Shown one piece after another: positions 23,429 to 31,670 of a stretch of DNA of 40,442 bases. A program made the position numbers and the translations under genes. The notes beneath the pieces were generated by a model. It made no database searches. It was not told the DNA's origin and was given only the letters and a program-made list of their open reading frames with translations. Every line of letters starts with the position of its first letter. Position 1 is the stretch's first letter. This DNA is from an uncultured Bacilli bacterium (lineage in GTDB: Bacteria > Bacillota_I > Bacilli_A > RF39 > UBA660): positions 1 through 40,442 of the forward strand of contig CANQOR010000013.1 of assembly GCA_947625535.1 (NCBI GenBank), written 5' to 3'.

Positions 23429-23483
23429 CCATTTATTCGGTCATTTTTCAGTCACTTTTCGGTCACTTTTCGGCAATTTTTCG
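23429..23483. repeat. 11-bp tandem repeat downstream of tRNA-Gly
   Basis: Five consecutive 11-bp units of consensus GTCACTTTTCG. Two are perfect (23451-23472), two have 2-3 changes, and the first is degenerate (about 8 of 11). A partial sixth (GCAAC) runs into the tRNA terminator. The G/C content is higher than in the surrounding A/T-rich sequence. The unit equals about one DNA helical turn. Confidence 0.8.
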
Positions 23484-23488
23484 GCAAC

Positions 23489-23515
23489 AAAAAAATCGAG
23501 CCAAAAAGTTCGATT
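23489..23515 (-). terminator. Terminator of tRNA-Gly
   Basis: Minus strand: AATCGAAC-TTTTT-GCTCGATT-type hairpin (one G-U pair) followed by a T-run, 12 nt past the encoded CCA. Confidence 0.75.
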
Positions 23516-23526
23516 AAAATACAATC

Positions 23527-23601
23527 TGGAGCAAGTGAGCGGAATCGAACCGCCATCTCAACCTTGGCAAGGTCGCATACTAACCGTTGTACTACACCTG
23601 C
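23527..23601 (-). tRNA. tRNA-Gly (anticodon GCC)
   Basis: A full cloverleaf reads on the minus strand, 75 nt with an encoded CCA after discriminator T. Acceptor stem GCAGGTG/CACTTGC (one G-U), D-stem GTAC/GTAT, anticodon loop TTGCCAA (GCC) on stem CGACC/GGTTG, T-stem GGCGG/CCGCT with loop TTCGATT. It decodes GGC and GGU. It is monocistronic and convergent with the 290-aa gene. The 3' end is a classical integration site, but no integrase or duplicated end is seen; instead an 11-bp tandem repeat follows the terminator. Confidence 0.96.
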
Positions 23602-23667
23602 AACACGTATAGATATAATAACATTAATATTAATAAATTTCAAGTATAAATTAAAAAATTATGTTTA

Positions 23668-23697
23668 TTGAAACTGGTATCTAAAATATGCTATAAT
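23668..23697 (+). promoter_or_regulatory. Promoter of the LtaS-like gene
   Basis: TTGAAA, 18-nt spacer, TATAAT, 23 nt before the TTG start codon; leader about 17 nt. Confidence 0.65.
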
Positions 23698-23720
23698 TGA
23701 GTATGTAAGAAGGGATAAAT

Positions 23721-25868
23721 TTGAAAAAAAGATTTATTAATGTTCTTAAAAAAGGTCAAAATAAAGTTATTAATGTTCTTAAAAAACTTCGAAAAAAAGT
23801 TATTAAATACTTATCAACGAATAGATTATTTATTTCGTTTATAATATTAACTTTAATAGAAACAATTCTTATAAGAAATTTTACGATAAAACATCCTTTT
23901 GATTATAAACCATTAATATGTGATTTAGCATTACTTATTATAATAGGATCCTTTGGATATTTTATAAAACCTAAAAAACAATTTAATTATTACTTTGTAT
24001 GGATAATTATTATTACAACGATGTGTATTGTTAACTCAGTATACTATTTATTCTATACTTCTTTTGCTTCTTTCAGTTTATTAGCAGAGTTAGGTTTAGT
24101 AGGAGAAGTAGGAGATTCACTTACTGAGAAATTTAGAATAATAGATTTTATGTACTTAATATTTCCTTTAATATACTATTTAATTCATAGTAAATTAAAG
24201 AATGGTAGTTATTATCATTTTGTTGCTAAAGTAGAAAAGAGTAAGAAAATGTTTGTTTCGACTATCTTAGTTGGTGTTATATGTCTTGCTTTTACTTTAG
24301 TTAATGTAACTGGTACAGATATAAGTAGATTAGTTAAACAATGGAATAGAGAGTTAGTTGTTCAAAGATTTGGTATTGTTTTATATCAGGGTAATGACTT
24401 AGTACAAAGTTTAATACCAAAGATTAATTCATTATTTGGATATGACGAAGCTGCTAAAGAATTTAAAGAGTTTTATGGAGAACAATTTAAAATAGAACAT
24501 AAAGATAATAAATACACTAATGTTTTAAAAGGTATGAACATTATATTTATACATATGGAAAGTATTCAAGATTGGTTAATTGATACAAAGATTAATGGAG
24601 TAGAAATGACTCCAACACTAAATAAATTAACTAAAGAAGGAATGTATTTTTCTAATTTCTTTCCACAAGTTAGTGTAGGAACTAGTAGTGATACAGAGTT
24701 TACTTTAAATACTTCATTAATGCCTGCTAATATTGGAACAGCTTTTATGAGTTATGATGATGTTGAATATGTATCAATTCCTAAATTATTAAGTGAACAA
24801 GGTTATTATACATTTAGTGCTCATGGTAATGGTGCAACTATGTGGAATAGATATCGTATGCATCCTAATTTAGGATACCAAGAGTTAATATTTAAAGATC
24901 AATTTGATATTGAAGAATATAGTCCAGTTAACTGGGTTGGACTTGGTATAACAGATGAAGATTTCTTTAAACAATTACAACCTAAACTAGAGAAGATAGA
25001 AAGTGAACATCAAAATTATATGGGTACTTTAATTCAACTTTCTAATCACTCTCCATATGCTAATTTGGAACCTAAAAAACATCCTGAAAGATATGATGAT
25101 TTTGGTAAGTTAGATCTTACTAATACTTATACTGTAACTGATCCTAAAACAGGGGAAGTTATTACTAAAACTGATGATTATTTAAAGGGTAGAGAAATAG
25201 GTGATTACTTAATTAGTGCTCATTATGCTGATATGGCTTTAGGTACATTCTTTGATTATGTTATTAATAGTGAATATTATGATAATACAGTATTTGTATT
25301 ATATGGAGATCATGATGCTAGAATTAATAAAGAAGATTATGAATATTATTATAATTATGATGTTAAGACAGGAGTAGTTCATGAAAAGGATGATCCTGAA
25401 TATGTAAATTATGATAATTTTGCTCATGAGATTAATAAGAAGACTCCTTTAGTAATATGGACTAAGAATAAAGAAGTTGCTAAGAAGATTAAAAGAAAAA
25501 ATAATAATGTAATGGGTATGTATGATATAATGCCTACTATAGGTAATATGATGGGATTTGAAAATAAATTTGCTTTAGGACATGATATCTATGATATAAA
25601 GAGTGATAATGTTGTAATATTCCCTAATGGAAACTTTGTTACCAATAAAGTATTCTATAATAATGCTTCTGGTAATTATGTAACTCTTAATATAGATTCA
25701 GTTAATAAAGAAGGTAATTTATCTAGTTCAGTACCTATTAGTGAAAATTATATTAGTGAATATAAAGCATATGTAGAAAAGAGATTATCTGTTTCTAATG
25801 ATATTTTAGTTCATGATTTAATAAAAAAAGAAGGTAATAATATAGAAAGTGGGGATAATAATGGCTAG
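23721..25868 (+). CDS. LtaS-like membrane sulfatase-fold enzyme (polyol-phosphate polymer synthase/transferase)
   Basis: 715 aa. A basic N-terminus and five membrane helices (about 34-54, 64-82, 90-112, 140-157, 178-197) precede an extracellular sulfatase-type domain (about 270-640), as in lipoteichoic acid synthase. Metal and active-site positions: Glu280 in FIHMES, GTSSDTEF at 320-327, Trp-Asn-Arg at 375-377, His443 in SNHSPY, and YGDHDAR further on. By alignment with LtaS (GKTSDSEF) the nucleophile Thr is replaced by Ser322, while Thr321 is one residue earlier. It probably moves glycerol-phosphate or a related group onto a polymer or lipid. The TTG start has AAGGG 8 nt upstream. Its 3' end overlaps the next ATG by 8 nt, so the two are translationally coupled. 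Confidence 0.88.
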   Translation: MKKRFINVLKKGQNKVINVLKKLRKKVIKYLSTNRLFISFIILTLIETILIRNFTIKHPFDYKPLICDLALLIIIGSFGYFIKPKKQFNYYFVWIIIITTMCIVNSVYYLFYTSFASFSLLAELGLVGEVGDSLTEKFRIIDFMYLIFPLIYYLIHSKLKNGSYYHFVAKVEKSKKMFVSTILVGVICLAFTLVNVTGTDISRLVKQWNRELVVQRFGIVLYQGNDLVQSLIPKINSLFGYDEAAKEFKEFYGEQFKIEHKDNKYTNVLKGMNIIFIHMESIQDWLIDTKINGVEMTPTLNKLTKEGMYFSNFFPQVSVGTSSDTEFTLNTSLMPANIGTAFMSYDDVEYVSIPKLLSEQGYYTFSAHGNGATMWNRYRMHPNLGYQELIFKDQFDIEEYSPVNWVGLGITDEDFFKQLQPKLEKIESEHQNYMGTLIQLSNHSPYANLEPKKHPERYDDFGKLDLTNTYTVTDPKTGEVITKTDDYLKGREIGDYLISAHYADMALGTFFDYVINSEYYDNTVFVLYGDHDARINKEDYEYYYNYDVKTGVVHEKDDPEYVNYDNFAHEINKKTPLVIWTKNKEVAKKIKRKNNNVMGMYDIMPTIGNMMGFENKFALGHDIYDIKSDNVVIFPNGNFVTNKVFYNNASGNYVTLNIDSVNKEGNLSSSVPISENYISEYKAYVEKRLSVSNDILVHDLIKKEGNNIESGDNNG

Positions 25869-26535
25869 GAAGGTTAAAACAGAACAAGTTAAGAAGAAAT
25901 CACGTTTTAAGATTATAATGATAATATTAATTATAATCTTATTAGCAGGCATAGCTTTTTTAGGATATAAATTATGGCCAAGAGAAGAAAAAACTAAGGA
26001 ACCAGCTCCTGTTAAGATACTAGATAGTATTGATGATTATGGTTATTCTTTAAGTGAAAGAGATAGTAAATATTATAAAAGTGAATATGAGAATCTTAAA
26101 AAGATATTAAATGCTAATCCAGTAGATGAAAATGCTTATGTTACACAAATAGCTAAGATGTTTACTATAGATTTATATACTTTAAGTACTAAGGTTAATA
26201 AGTATGATGTTGGTGGAATGGAGTTCTTTCATTCTAAGAAAAGAGATATGTTTGAACAAAAGGTAATTGATACTTTATATTCTACTTTATTAGATGATAC
26301 TTATGGAGATAGAAAACAAGAATTACCTGAAGTATCTAATGTTGAAGTTATTTCAACAACTAAGACAACTTATAAATTAGGTGAAACATCTACAGAAGGT
26401 TATTTAGTTAAATTAAATATTACTTATGTAAAAGACATGGGTTATGATAAGGAAGCTTCTATAGTATTATGTAAAGATGAAGGAAAGAAATGGAATGTAG
26501 TTGATTTTCAACCAACATTAAATCCTAAGTATTAA
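25861..26535 (+). CDS. Membrane-anchored extracytoplasmic protein coupled to the LtaS-like gene
   Basis: 224 aa. A basic N-terminus, one helix (about 17-38), then an outside domain with SIDDYGYSLSERDSKYYKSE, a TPR-like acidic helix pair (about 65-140), and a C-terminal beta part (LVKLNITYVKDM, KKWNVVDFQPTL). The ending, with K-x-W-x-V-V-D strands, is like NTF2/SnoaL-type or DUF4878-like lipoprotein domains; this is only a resemblance. The start overlaps the LtaS-like stop codon by 8 nt, after GTGGGGA. Tight coupling suggests a cofactor or regulator of that enzyme. Confidence 0.8.
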   Translation: MARKVKTEQVKKKSRFKIIMIILIIILLAGIAFLGYKLWPREEKTKEPAPVKILDSIDDYGYSLSERDSKYYKSEYENLKKILNANPVDENAYVTQIAKMFTIDLYTLSTKVNKYDVGGMEFFHSKKRDMFEQKVIDTLYSTLLDDTYGDRKQELPEVSNVEVISTTKTTYKLGETSTEGYLVKLNITYVKDMGYDKEASIVLCKDEGKKWNVVDFQPTLNPKY

Positions 26536-26569
26536 AAAAATAAACAACAAGGTATTACTTGTTGTTTTT
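26534..26569. terminator. Bidirectional terminator between convergent genes
   Basis: 10-bp hairpin AAACAACAAG/CTTGTTGTTT with a 6-nt loop, seven A's on the left and five T's on the right. It serves the LtaS operon on the plus strand and the metallophosphoesterase on the minus strand, whose stop codon lies in the loop. Confidence 0.85.
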
Positions 26570-27400
26570 GATTATTATAAATTCGACATTTTTTTGAAAT
26601 AAGAAATCTAGTTTATGAAATATTTTAGTAGAATGACTTAGTTTACTTATTCCTTCATAGACATAACCTTCTTGTTTACCATATATGTGTCCTTGGGCAT
26701 ATTTAGGGAATAAAGCACGTGTAGGAGAGATTAGACCTCTTGATGATTTAAATATTTTATTAATGGGATGGGAAATAATAAAAGGAAGACAACCATTGTG
26801 CATATGTCCTGATAAGATAATATCGCTTTTATTTAAAGGATGATTAGGATGTTCTTCTAAGTATCTATATATATTTACGGGACTATGGAATAAGGTTATA
26901 TTATAAGTATTATTTGGAATATTACATTTTAATTTATTTACTTCATCACAGAAGATGTTATAATCTTCATCATTTTTTTCATAGTAGTTATAAGATAAAT
27001 TAAAACCATAAAATGTTATATTGTTATCTTGATATATATTATCATCTAAGTAATGAAGATTAGGTATTTTTATTAGTTCATCTATTAGTTTTTGATTCTT
27101 TTTATATATCCAGTTATGCAATGAACCAGCTTTTTCATCGTGATTACCTTTAACAACTATAACAGGAGCAATAGTAGCTAAATGAGTGATAAATGTAATA
27201 AGGGGTTCTATGTTATCAGTTGATGAAGTATCTAGGATATCACCTACGATAGTTATATAATTGGGTTTATTTTCAGTAATTTGTTTAATTATTTTATTGA
27301 TTATTTTAGGATTATATCCAGGATAGTAATGAATATCACTTAATAAAGCTATTTTGATATTATTAATATCTTTATTTGTATAGAATGTTTCGTTATGCAT
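26555..27400 (-). CDS. Calcineurin-like metallophosphoesterase
   Basis: 281 aa, apparently cytoplasmic (no signal or helix). The full metallophosphoesterase set is present: SDIHYYPG near 20-27 (Asp-x-His), VGDILD near 58 (Asp), KGNHDEKAG near 88 (Asn-His-Asp), FHSPVN near 170 (His) and SGHMHNG near 198 (His-x-His). These two-metal enzymes cleave phosphate mono- or diesters. The layout resembles the YkuE/YaeI-type wall- or membrane-associated phosphodiesterases, and the place next to LtaS-like and LCP genes fits an envelope role, but the substrate is unknown. AAAGGAG lies 8 nt before the ATG. Confidence 0.9.
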   Translation of the reverse strand: MHNETFYTNKDINNIKIALLSDIHYYPGYNPKIINKIIKQITENKPNYITIVGDILDTSSTDNIEPLITFITHLATIAPVIVVKGNHDEKAGSLHNWIYKKNQKLIDELIKIPNLHYLDDNIYQDNNITFYGFNLSYNYYEKNDEDYNIFCDEVNKLKCNIPNNTYNITLFHSPVNIYRYLEEHPNHPLNKSDIILSGHMHNGCLPFIISHPINKIFKSSRGLISPTRALFPKYAQGHIYGKQEGYVYEGISKLSHSTKIFHKLDFLFQKNVEFIIIKNNK

Positions 27401-27419
27401 GTTATTTCTCCTTTATGAT

Positions 27420-27445
27420 AAAAAGTACCTTAAGGGTACTTTTTT
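27420..27445 (-). terminator. Terminator of the LCP gene
   Basis: AAAAGTACC/GGTACTTTT hairpin with a 5-nt loop and A/T tracts on both sides, lying between the LCP stop and the metallophosphoesterase start. The two minus-strand genes are therefore separate units, with the phosphoesterase promoter presumably near or within this segment. Confidence 0.8.
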
Positions 27446-27449
27446 AATA

Positions 27450-29468
27450 TTATGGTGTTCCTGGAACTGTTGGTTCTTGTTCGTTATTTTGATTATTATT
27501 TTCTTCAGTAGGTGGATTTTCACCAGTAGAAGGATCTTCTTCTCCTTCGTTAGGGTTTTCTTCGTTTTCTTCACCATTATTTTCTTCTTCAGTAGGAGGA
27601 ACTGGTTCTTGGACACCAAGTCCATCACTAACTTCAAATGTTATAGAACTTAAACTTTTTACTAATTCACCTTCGTGAGCAGATTGATTAACAATAGTAC
27701 CACTACGAGAGGCATCTGTTATTGAATTAAAGTTACATGAAAGGCCATTAGCAGAACACCACGCACTAGCTGTTTCTTGATTAGAACCTATAAATGATTT
27801 AACTCTTTCAAGTTTACCACCACCATAGATACCTTTACCAACAATTGGTGTTGTGTACTCTTCATTATATGATATGCTAAATGTTTTAATAGGTGTTTCT
27901 TCTTCTAATTCTAGATTTGTACGCATTAATTTAGTAATAGCTGCTAATGAATCAGGATAGTAACCTAAAGCACTAGTATACATTTGTGATCTTGGTAACC
28001 AAACTGGTAAACTATAATAAGCTAGATGAGTTTTCTTGATAGATAATGAATTACCAGAAGAGTTAATTAACATATCTTTACCAACAGAGTAGAATGATAA
28101 GATTTGTTCTGGAGTCATATTTGTTTCGATATTACTAGATACTGTATCTAAGATTTTTTCAAATTCATTAAGATTATTAATTGTTCTTAGTTTTTTAGCC
28201 ATAGCTTCTATAATAGCTTGTTGATGTTGATTACGAGCTATATCTGATGTTGCATATAAGTGACGACATCTTGCATAAGCTAGAGCTTGTTCACCATTTA
28301 AGGTTTGAATACCTGGATTTATACATATTAAGTTTTTACCAAATCTTCTTTGAGAATCTTGTTCACAAACTTGACCAATATGTTGATCATTATATGAGAA
28401 GTCTGGTTCTTCAACATCTACTGTAACACCACCTAAGGCATCAACTAATCTAACAACACCAGTAAAGTTAATTTTTACATAGTAATCAATATCAATATCA
28501 GTTAATTGTTTAATAGTATTTATTACGCAACTTGAACCATAAGCAGCAGATGAATTAATTTTCGCATAACGATTATGATTACAAGCAATAGGTACATACA
28601 TATCTCTTGGGATACTAAACATTGTTGCTGTTAAGGTATTAGGATTAAATGTAATTAATATTAAAGTATCACCATTAAATGCTTGATTGGCTTTTAGACC
28701 ATCTAGGGTTGAGTCAACACCCATTACTAAAACTGTAAATGGTTCAGTTAAAGTTTTTTCTTTACTATTATTTAAAGTAACAACATCTTGATTTTCTCTT
28801 TTTTCATTATATTCATATAATACTTTAACTTTATCAGCGATAGGAGTAACTTTTTCTCCTTCTTTAACCCCTTCAAAGTCTTCACCAGCAAAGATAATAG
28901 AGTAATTACTAGATACAAAGCAAGCACCTATTGTTCCTTTATATAGATCACTTATCATAGAATGATAATCTTCATAATATTCTATTTTATTTGTTAATCC
29001 TTCTTTATTAATTAATTCTTTAGCTAAGATATTTCCTTCAATATCATCTTCTGCTTCAATCATACCAATAACTAAGTTACTATTAAAGTTAGTAGTTTTT
29101 AAAGCTATTAAATTAGTAGTATATATTAATTCATCATTATTAATACCCTTTAGGGAAGTATAAGCTTTATCTATATAATAAGAGACAACTCCAAATACAG
29201 GACAAAATAATAAAGTAATAATAGTTATAAAGATAAATGTTTTAGTTTTTTTAGCAATCATGGTTAATAAACCACATAAGATATATATTAAGAACCATAA
29301 ACCAAAGAATGCTATGACAATGTAACGAATTAAGTTTTCAATATTTTTAAGTCTTAATAAGTTATATGTAAAAAAACTAAATGTTATTATATATAAAATT
29401 AAAGATAAAAAATAGAAAAATTTTTTAGCTCCATGAACCTTTTTTAATTTTTTTGTTAATACTTTCAT
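27450..29468 (-). CDS. LytR-CpsA-Psr (LCP) family glycopolymer transferase
   Basis: 672 aa. LCP enzymes transfer undecaprenyl-linked wall polymers to peptidoglycan, outside the cell. Three N-terminal helices (about 15-35, 48-70, 78-98) precede an extra extracytoplasmic domain (about 110-235) and the LCP domain (about 240-460): VLVMGVDST, FNGDTLILITFNP, FSIPRDMYVPI with its catalytic Arg, and ALAYARCRHLYATSDIARNQ. The remainder holds a PASTA-like region (LERVKSFIGSNQETASAWC) and an acidic Glu/Pro/Asn-rich tail ending VPGTP. Chosen ATG: AAGGGTGAT lies 7 nt upstream; a GTG 12 nt earlier is within that site. It is divergent from the dockerin gene and shares its intergenic region. Confidence 0.93.
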   Translation of the reverse strand: MKVLTKKLKKVHGAKKFFYFLSLILYIITFSFFTYNLLRLKNIENLIRYIVIAFFGLWFLIYILCGLLTMIAKKTKTFIFITIITLLFCPVFGVVSYYIDKAYTSLKGINNDELIYTTNLIALKTTNFNSNLVIGMIEAEDDIEGNILAKELINKEGLTNKIEYYEDYHSMISDLYKGTIGACFVSSNYSIIFAGEDFEGVKEGEKVTPIADKVKVLYEYNEKRENQDVVTLNNSKEKTLTEPFTVLVMGVDSTLDGLKANQAFNGDTLILITFNPNTLTATMFSIPRDMYVPIACNHNRYAKINSSAAYGSSCVINTIKQLTDIDIDYYVKINFTGVVRLVDALGGVTVDVEEPDFSYNDQHIGQVCEQDSQRRFGKNLICINPGIQTLNGEQALAYARCRHLYATSDIARNQHQQAIIEAMAKKLRTINNLNEFEKILDTVSSNIETNMTPEQILSFYSVGKDMLINSSGNSLSIKKTHLAYYSLPVWLPRSQMYTSALGYYPDSLAAITKLMRTNLELEEETPIKTFSISYNEEYTTPIVGKGIYGGGKLERVKSFIGSNQETASAWCSANGLSCNFNSITDASRSGTIVNQSAHEGELVKSLSSITFEVSDGLGVQEPVPPTEEENNGEENEENPNEGEEDPSTGENPPTEENNNQNNEQEPTVPGTP

Positions 29469-29506
29469 GAAAAAAATCACCCTTGCTTTTTAATCTATTA
29501 TTATGA

Positions 29507-29535
29507 ATTATATCATAAATAAGTAGTAAGAACAA
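29507..29535 (-). promoter_or_regulatory. Promoter of the LCP gene
   Basis: Minus strand: TTGTTC, 17-nt spacer, extended -10 TGATATAAT; leader about 30 nt. Confidence 0.6.
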
Positions 29536-29604
29536 TTGACGTTTTTTTCACTTTGTAATGTTTACACTCATAGACGTATTATGATTTAAGTAGTGTGTCA
29601 AGTA

Positions 29605-29613
29605 TGTTATAAT
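29605..29613 (+). promoter_or_regulatory. Extended -10 promoter of the dockerin/cohesin-like operon
   Basis: TGTTATAAT with no strong -35; leader about 30 nt. It is back to back with the LCP promoter, so the two wall units may be co-regulated. Confidence 0.5.
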
Positions 29614-29649
29614 TATTATGAATAGTATAGATAGTAAGGAAGTGATAAA

Positions 29650-31656
29650 GTGAAAAATTTTGTTAAATATTTTTGTTTAATTGTTTTTTTACTTAGTGCT
29701 TTCTTATTAATGATAAATACTTCTAATACACAAGCTGCTTTAGATTATCCTTTTGATGGAGTTATAGTTAGTACTGATTTATTAGCTGTTATTCATAATG
29801 CTGCTAATTATAATACTAATAGTGAAATAGATGAGTTAATTAATGGAACTAAGGTTAAAGTAGTAGGTAAATCTGGTTCTTTATATAAGATAACTTATGG
29901 AGAAGATAAAGAAGGGTATGTAGCTTCTTCATTAGTTAAGAGTATTGCTGCTAGCACTTTAACTACTAATGCTAATGGAGTAGAACCTTATGAAGATTAT
30001 TGTAATATGTTAGTTAAAGAGGGTTTTGATAAAAGTTATTGTCCTTATTTATATTATATTCATAGTAATCATCCTAAATGGGTATTTAAAGCTGATGTAA
30101 ATAATTATACTTTAGAAGAAGCAGCTAAGAAGGAAGAAGAGAATGTTTCTTTACAAACAGTTAATAAAACTTATTGGTATTATGAGAATAATCAACCTAA
30201 AATAAATGAAAAGAGTGCTGGTAGAGATTATTATTTTATTAATTCTAGTGTTATAGCTTCATTATTAGATCCAAGAAATAGTTTATATGATGGAATTATT
30301 TTTCAATTTTTAAATCTTGAAAAGAATACGGATGCTATTAATGAAGATGCTATTGTGGCTATTACGGGAGAAAAGGGTAATTTAAGAAAGTTTACTAATG
30401 AATTTATTAAAGCAGCTTCTTCTTTAAATATTAATGCTTTACATTTAATTGCTAGAAGTACACAAGAAGGAGCTAATAAAGAGGGTTATGCTCCAACTAC
30501 AGGGACATATACTAAGGATACAGGAACTACTAATCCTGATGGTAAGACTTTAGATGGCTTTTATAATTTTTATAATATGGGAGCTTATGTTGAAAAAGAT
30601 AAAGGATATACATCAAGTATTCAAAGAGGTCTTGCTTATGCAGCTGGTTATATAGATGGTGATAGTTATGGAAGACCTTGGGATACAGCAGAAAAAGCTG
30701 TTTTAGGTGGAGGACAATGGATAGGAAGCCTTTATGTAAAGAGAGCTCAAAATACTAATTATTTTCAAAAGTATAATGTTTCTAATAAGACTTCAACACC
30801 TTTTGGACATCAATATATGACAAATGGAGCTGCTCCTTTATTAGAGAGTAATTCAATGTTTAAAGCTTATACAGCTGGTAATCTTTTAGATACTGATTTT
30901 GAATTTTTAATTCCAGTATATAAAGATATGCCTAGTGATGGATATCAAGCTACTTTAAAAGATTCTAATAGTTCATTAAGTTCTATTACTGTTGATGATA
31001 AAGTAATAACTGGTTTTGATAGTAGTATCTTGGAATATAATTATAATGCTAGTACTAATGCTAATTCTGTCAAAGTAGGAGCTAAGACATTAGTATCTAC
31101 TAGTACAGTAAAAGGAACTGGTAATTATAATTTTGTTGATAATAAAGTAAGTGTTAGTTTAGTGGTAACAGCTGAAGATGGAACAACTACTACTTATAAA
31201 GTTAATATTACTAAAGTAACACCACAAGAGAATGTTAAAGTAACAGATATAGTTTCTAAAATGGGAGTTAAAATAAATGGAGATTATATGTATGGAATAA
31301 GTCCTGATACTTCAGCTACTAGTTTATTAAATACAGTTACTAAAAATAAAGGTAAAGCTAGTATAGTAGATAGTTCTCTTAAAACTAAAACTTCTGGTTC
31401 TTTAGCAACAGGAGATAAGATTACTATAAATGGTACTAATGATAGTAAGACATATACTATTGCTGTACGAGGAGATGTTAATGGAGATGGAGCTGTTAAG
31501 ATAAATGATTTAATTTTAATACAAAGTCATATCTTAGGTAAAAATATTTTAAAAAATGAAAAAGTTTTGGCAGCTGATATTAATTATGATAGTAATATTA
31601 AGATAAATGATTTAATTTTAGTACAAAGTAATATTTTAGGTAAGAATACCTTATAG
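29650..31656 (+). CDS. Secreted glucosaminidase-like wall hydrolase with SH3, cadherin-like and dockerin domains
   Basis: 668 aa. Signal peptide to about 29; SH3-like domain about 35-97 (GTKVKVVGKSGSLYKITYG); glucosaminidase-type hydrolase about 115-425, with LHLIARSTQEG near 265-274 (Glu273 the likely acid, as in HLASRxRQE of this family), NFYNMGAY, and WDTAEKAVLGGGQWIG near 344-359. A cadherin-like beta sandwich (PF12733 type) covers about 440-522. Residues 608-668 are a type I dockerin: two EF-hand-like loops, DVNGDGAVKIND (Asp609, Asn611, Asp613, Asp620) and DINYDSNIKIND (Asp643, Asn645, Asp647, Asp654), each followed by LILxQSxILGKN. It should cut peptidoglycan and dock via calcium to a cohesin. 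GTG start after AAGGAAGTGAT. It lies 14 nt before a gene for a cohesin-like protein. Confidence 0.9.
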   Translation: MKNFVKYFCLIVFLLSAFLLMINTSNTQAALDYPFDGVIVSTDLLAVIHNAANYNTNSEIDELINGTKVKVVGKSGSLYKITYGEDKEGYVASSLVKSIAASTLTTNANGVEPYEDYCNMLVKEGFDKSYCPYLYYIHSNHPKWVFKADVNNYTLEEAAKKEEENVSLQTVNKTYWYYENNQPKINEKSAGRDYYFINSSVIASLLDPRNSLYDGIIFQFLNLEKNTDAINEDAIVAITGEKGNLRKFTNEFIKAASSLNINALHLIARSTQEGANKEGYAPTTGTYTKDTGTTNPDGKTLDGFYNFYNMGAYVEKDKGYTSSIQRGLAYAAGYIDGDSYGRPWDTAEKAVLGGGQWIGSLYVKRAQNTNYFQKYNVSNKTSTPFGHQYMTNGAAPLLESNSMFKAYTAGNLLDTDFEFLIPVYKDMPSDGYQATLKDSNSSLSSITVDDKVITGFDSSILEYNYNASTNANSVKVGAKTLVSTSTVKGTGNYNFVDNKVSVSLVVTAEDGTTTTYKVNITKVTPQENVKVTDIVSKMGVKINGDYMYGISPDTSATSLLNTVTKNKGKASIVDSSLKTKTSGSLATGDKITINGTNDSKTYTIAVRGDVNGDGAVKINDLILIQSHILGKNILKNEKVLAADINYDSNIKINDLILVQSNILGKNTL

Positions 31657-31670
31657 AAGGAGTTAGTTGA

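Noticed and set aside
23403-23643. Two open frames across the tRNA-Gly region, one per strand
   Set aside because: They only translate the tRNA (SGIEPPSQPWQGR is the usual false peptide of this tRNA) and the 11-bp repeat; no ribosome-binding site.
27399-27653. Plus- and minus-strand frames over the end of the LCP gene
   Set aside because: They are shadows of its low-complexity Glu/Pro/Asn tail without ribosome-binding sites.
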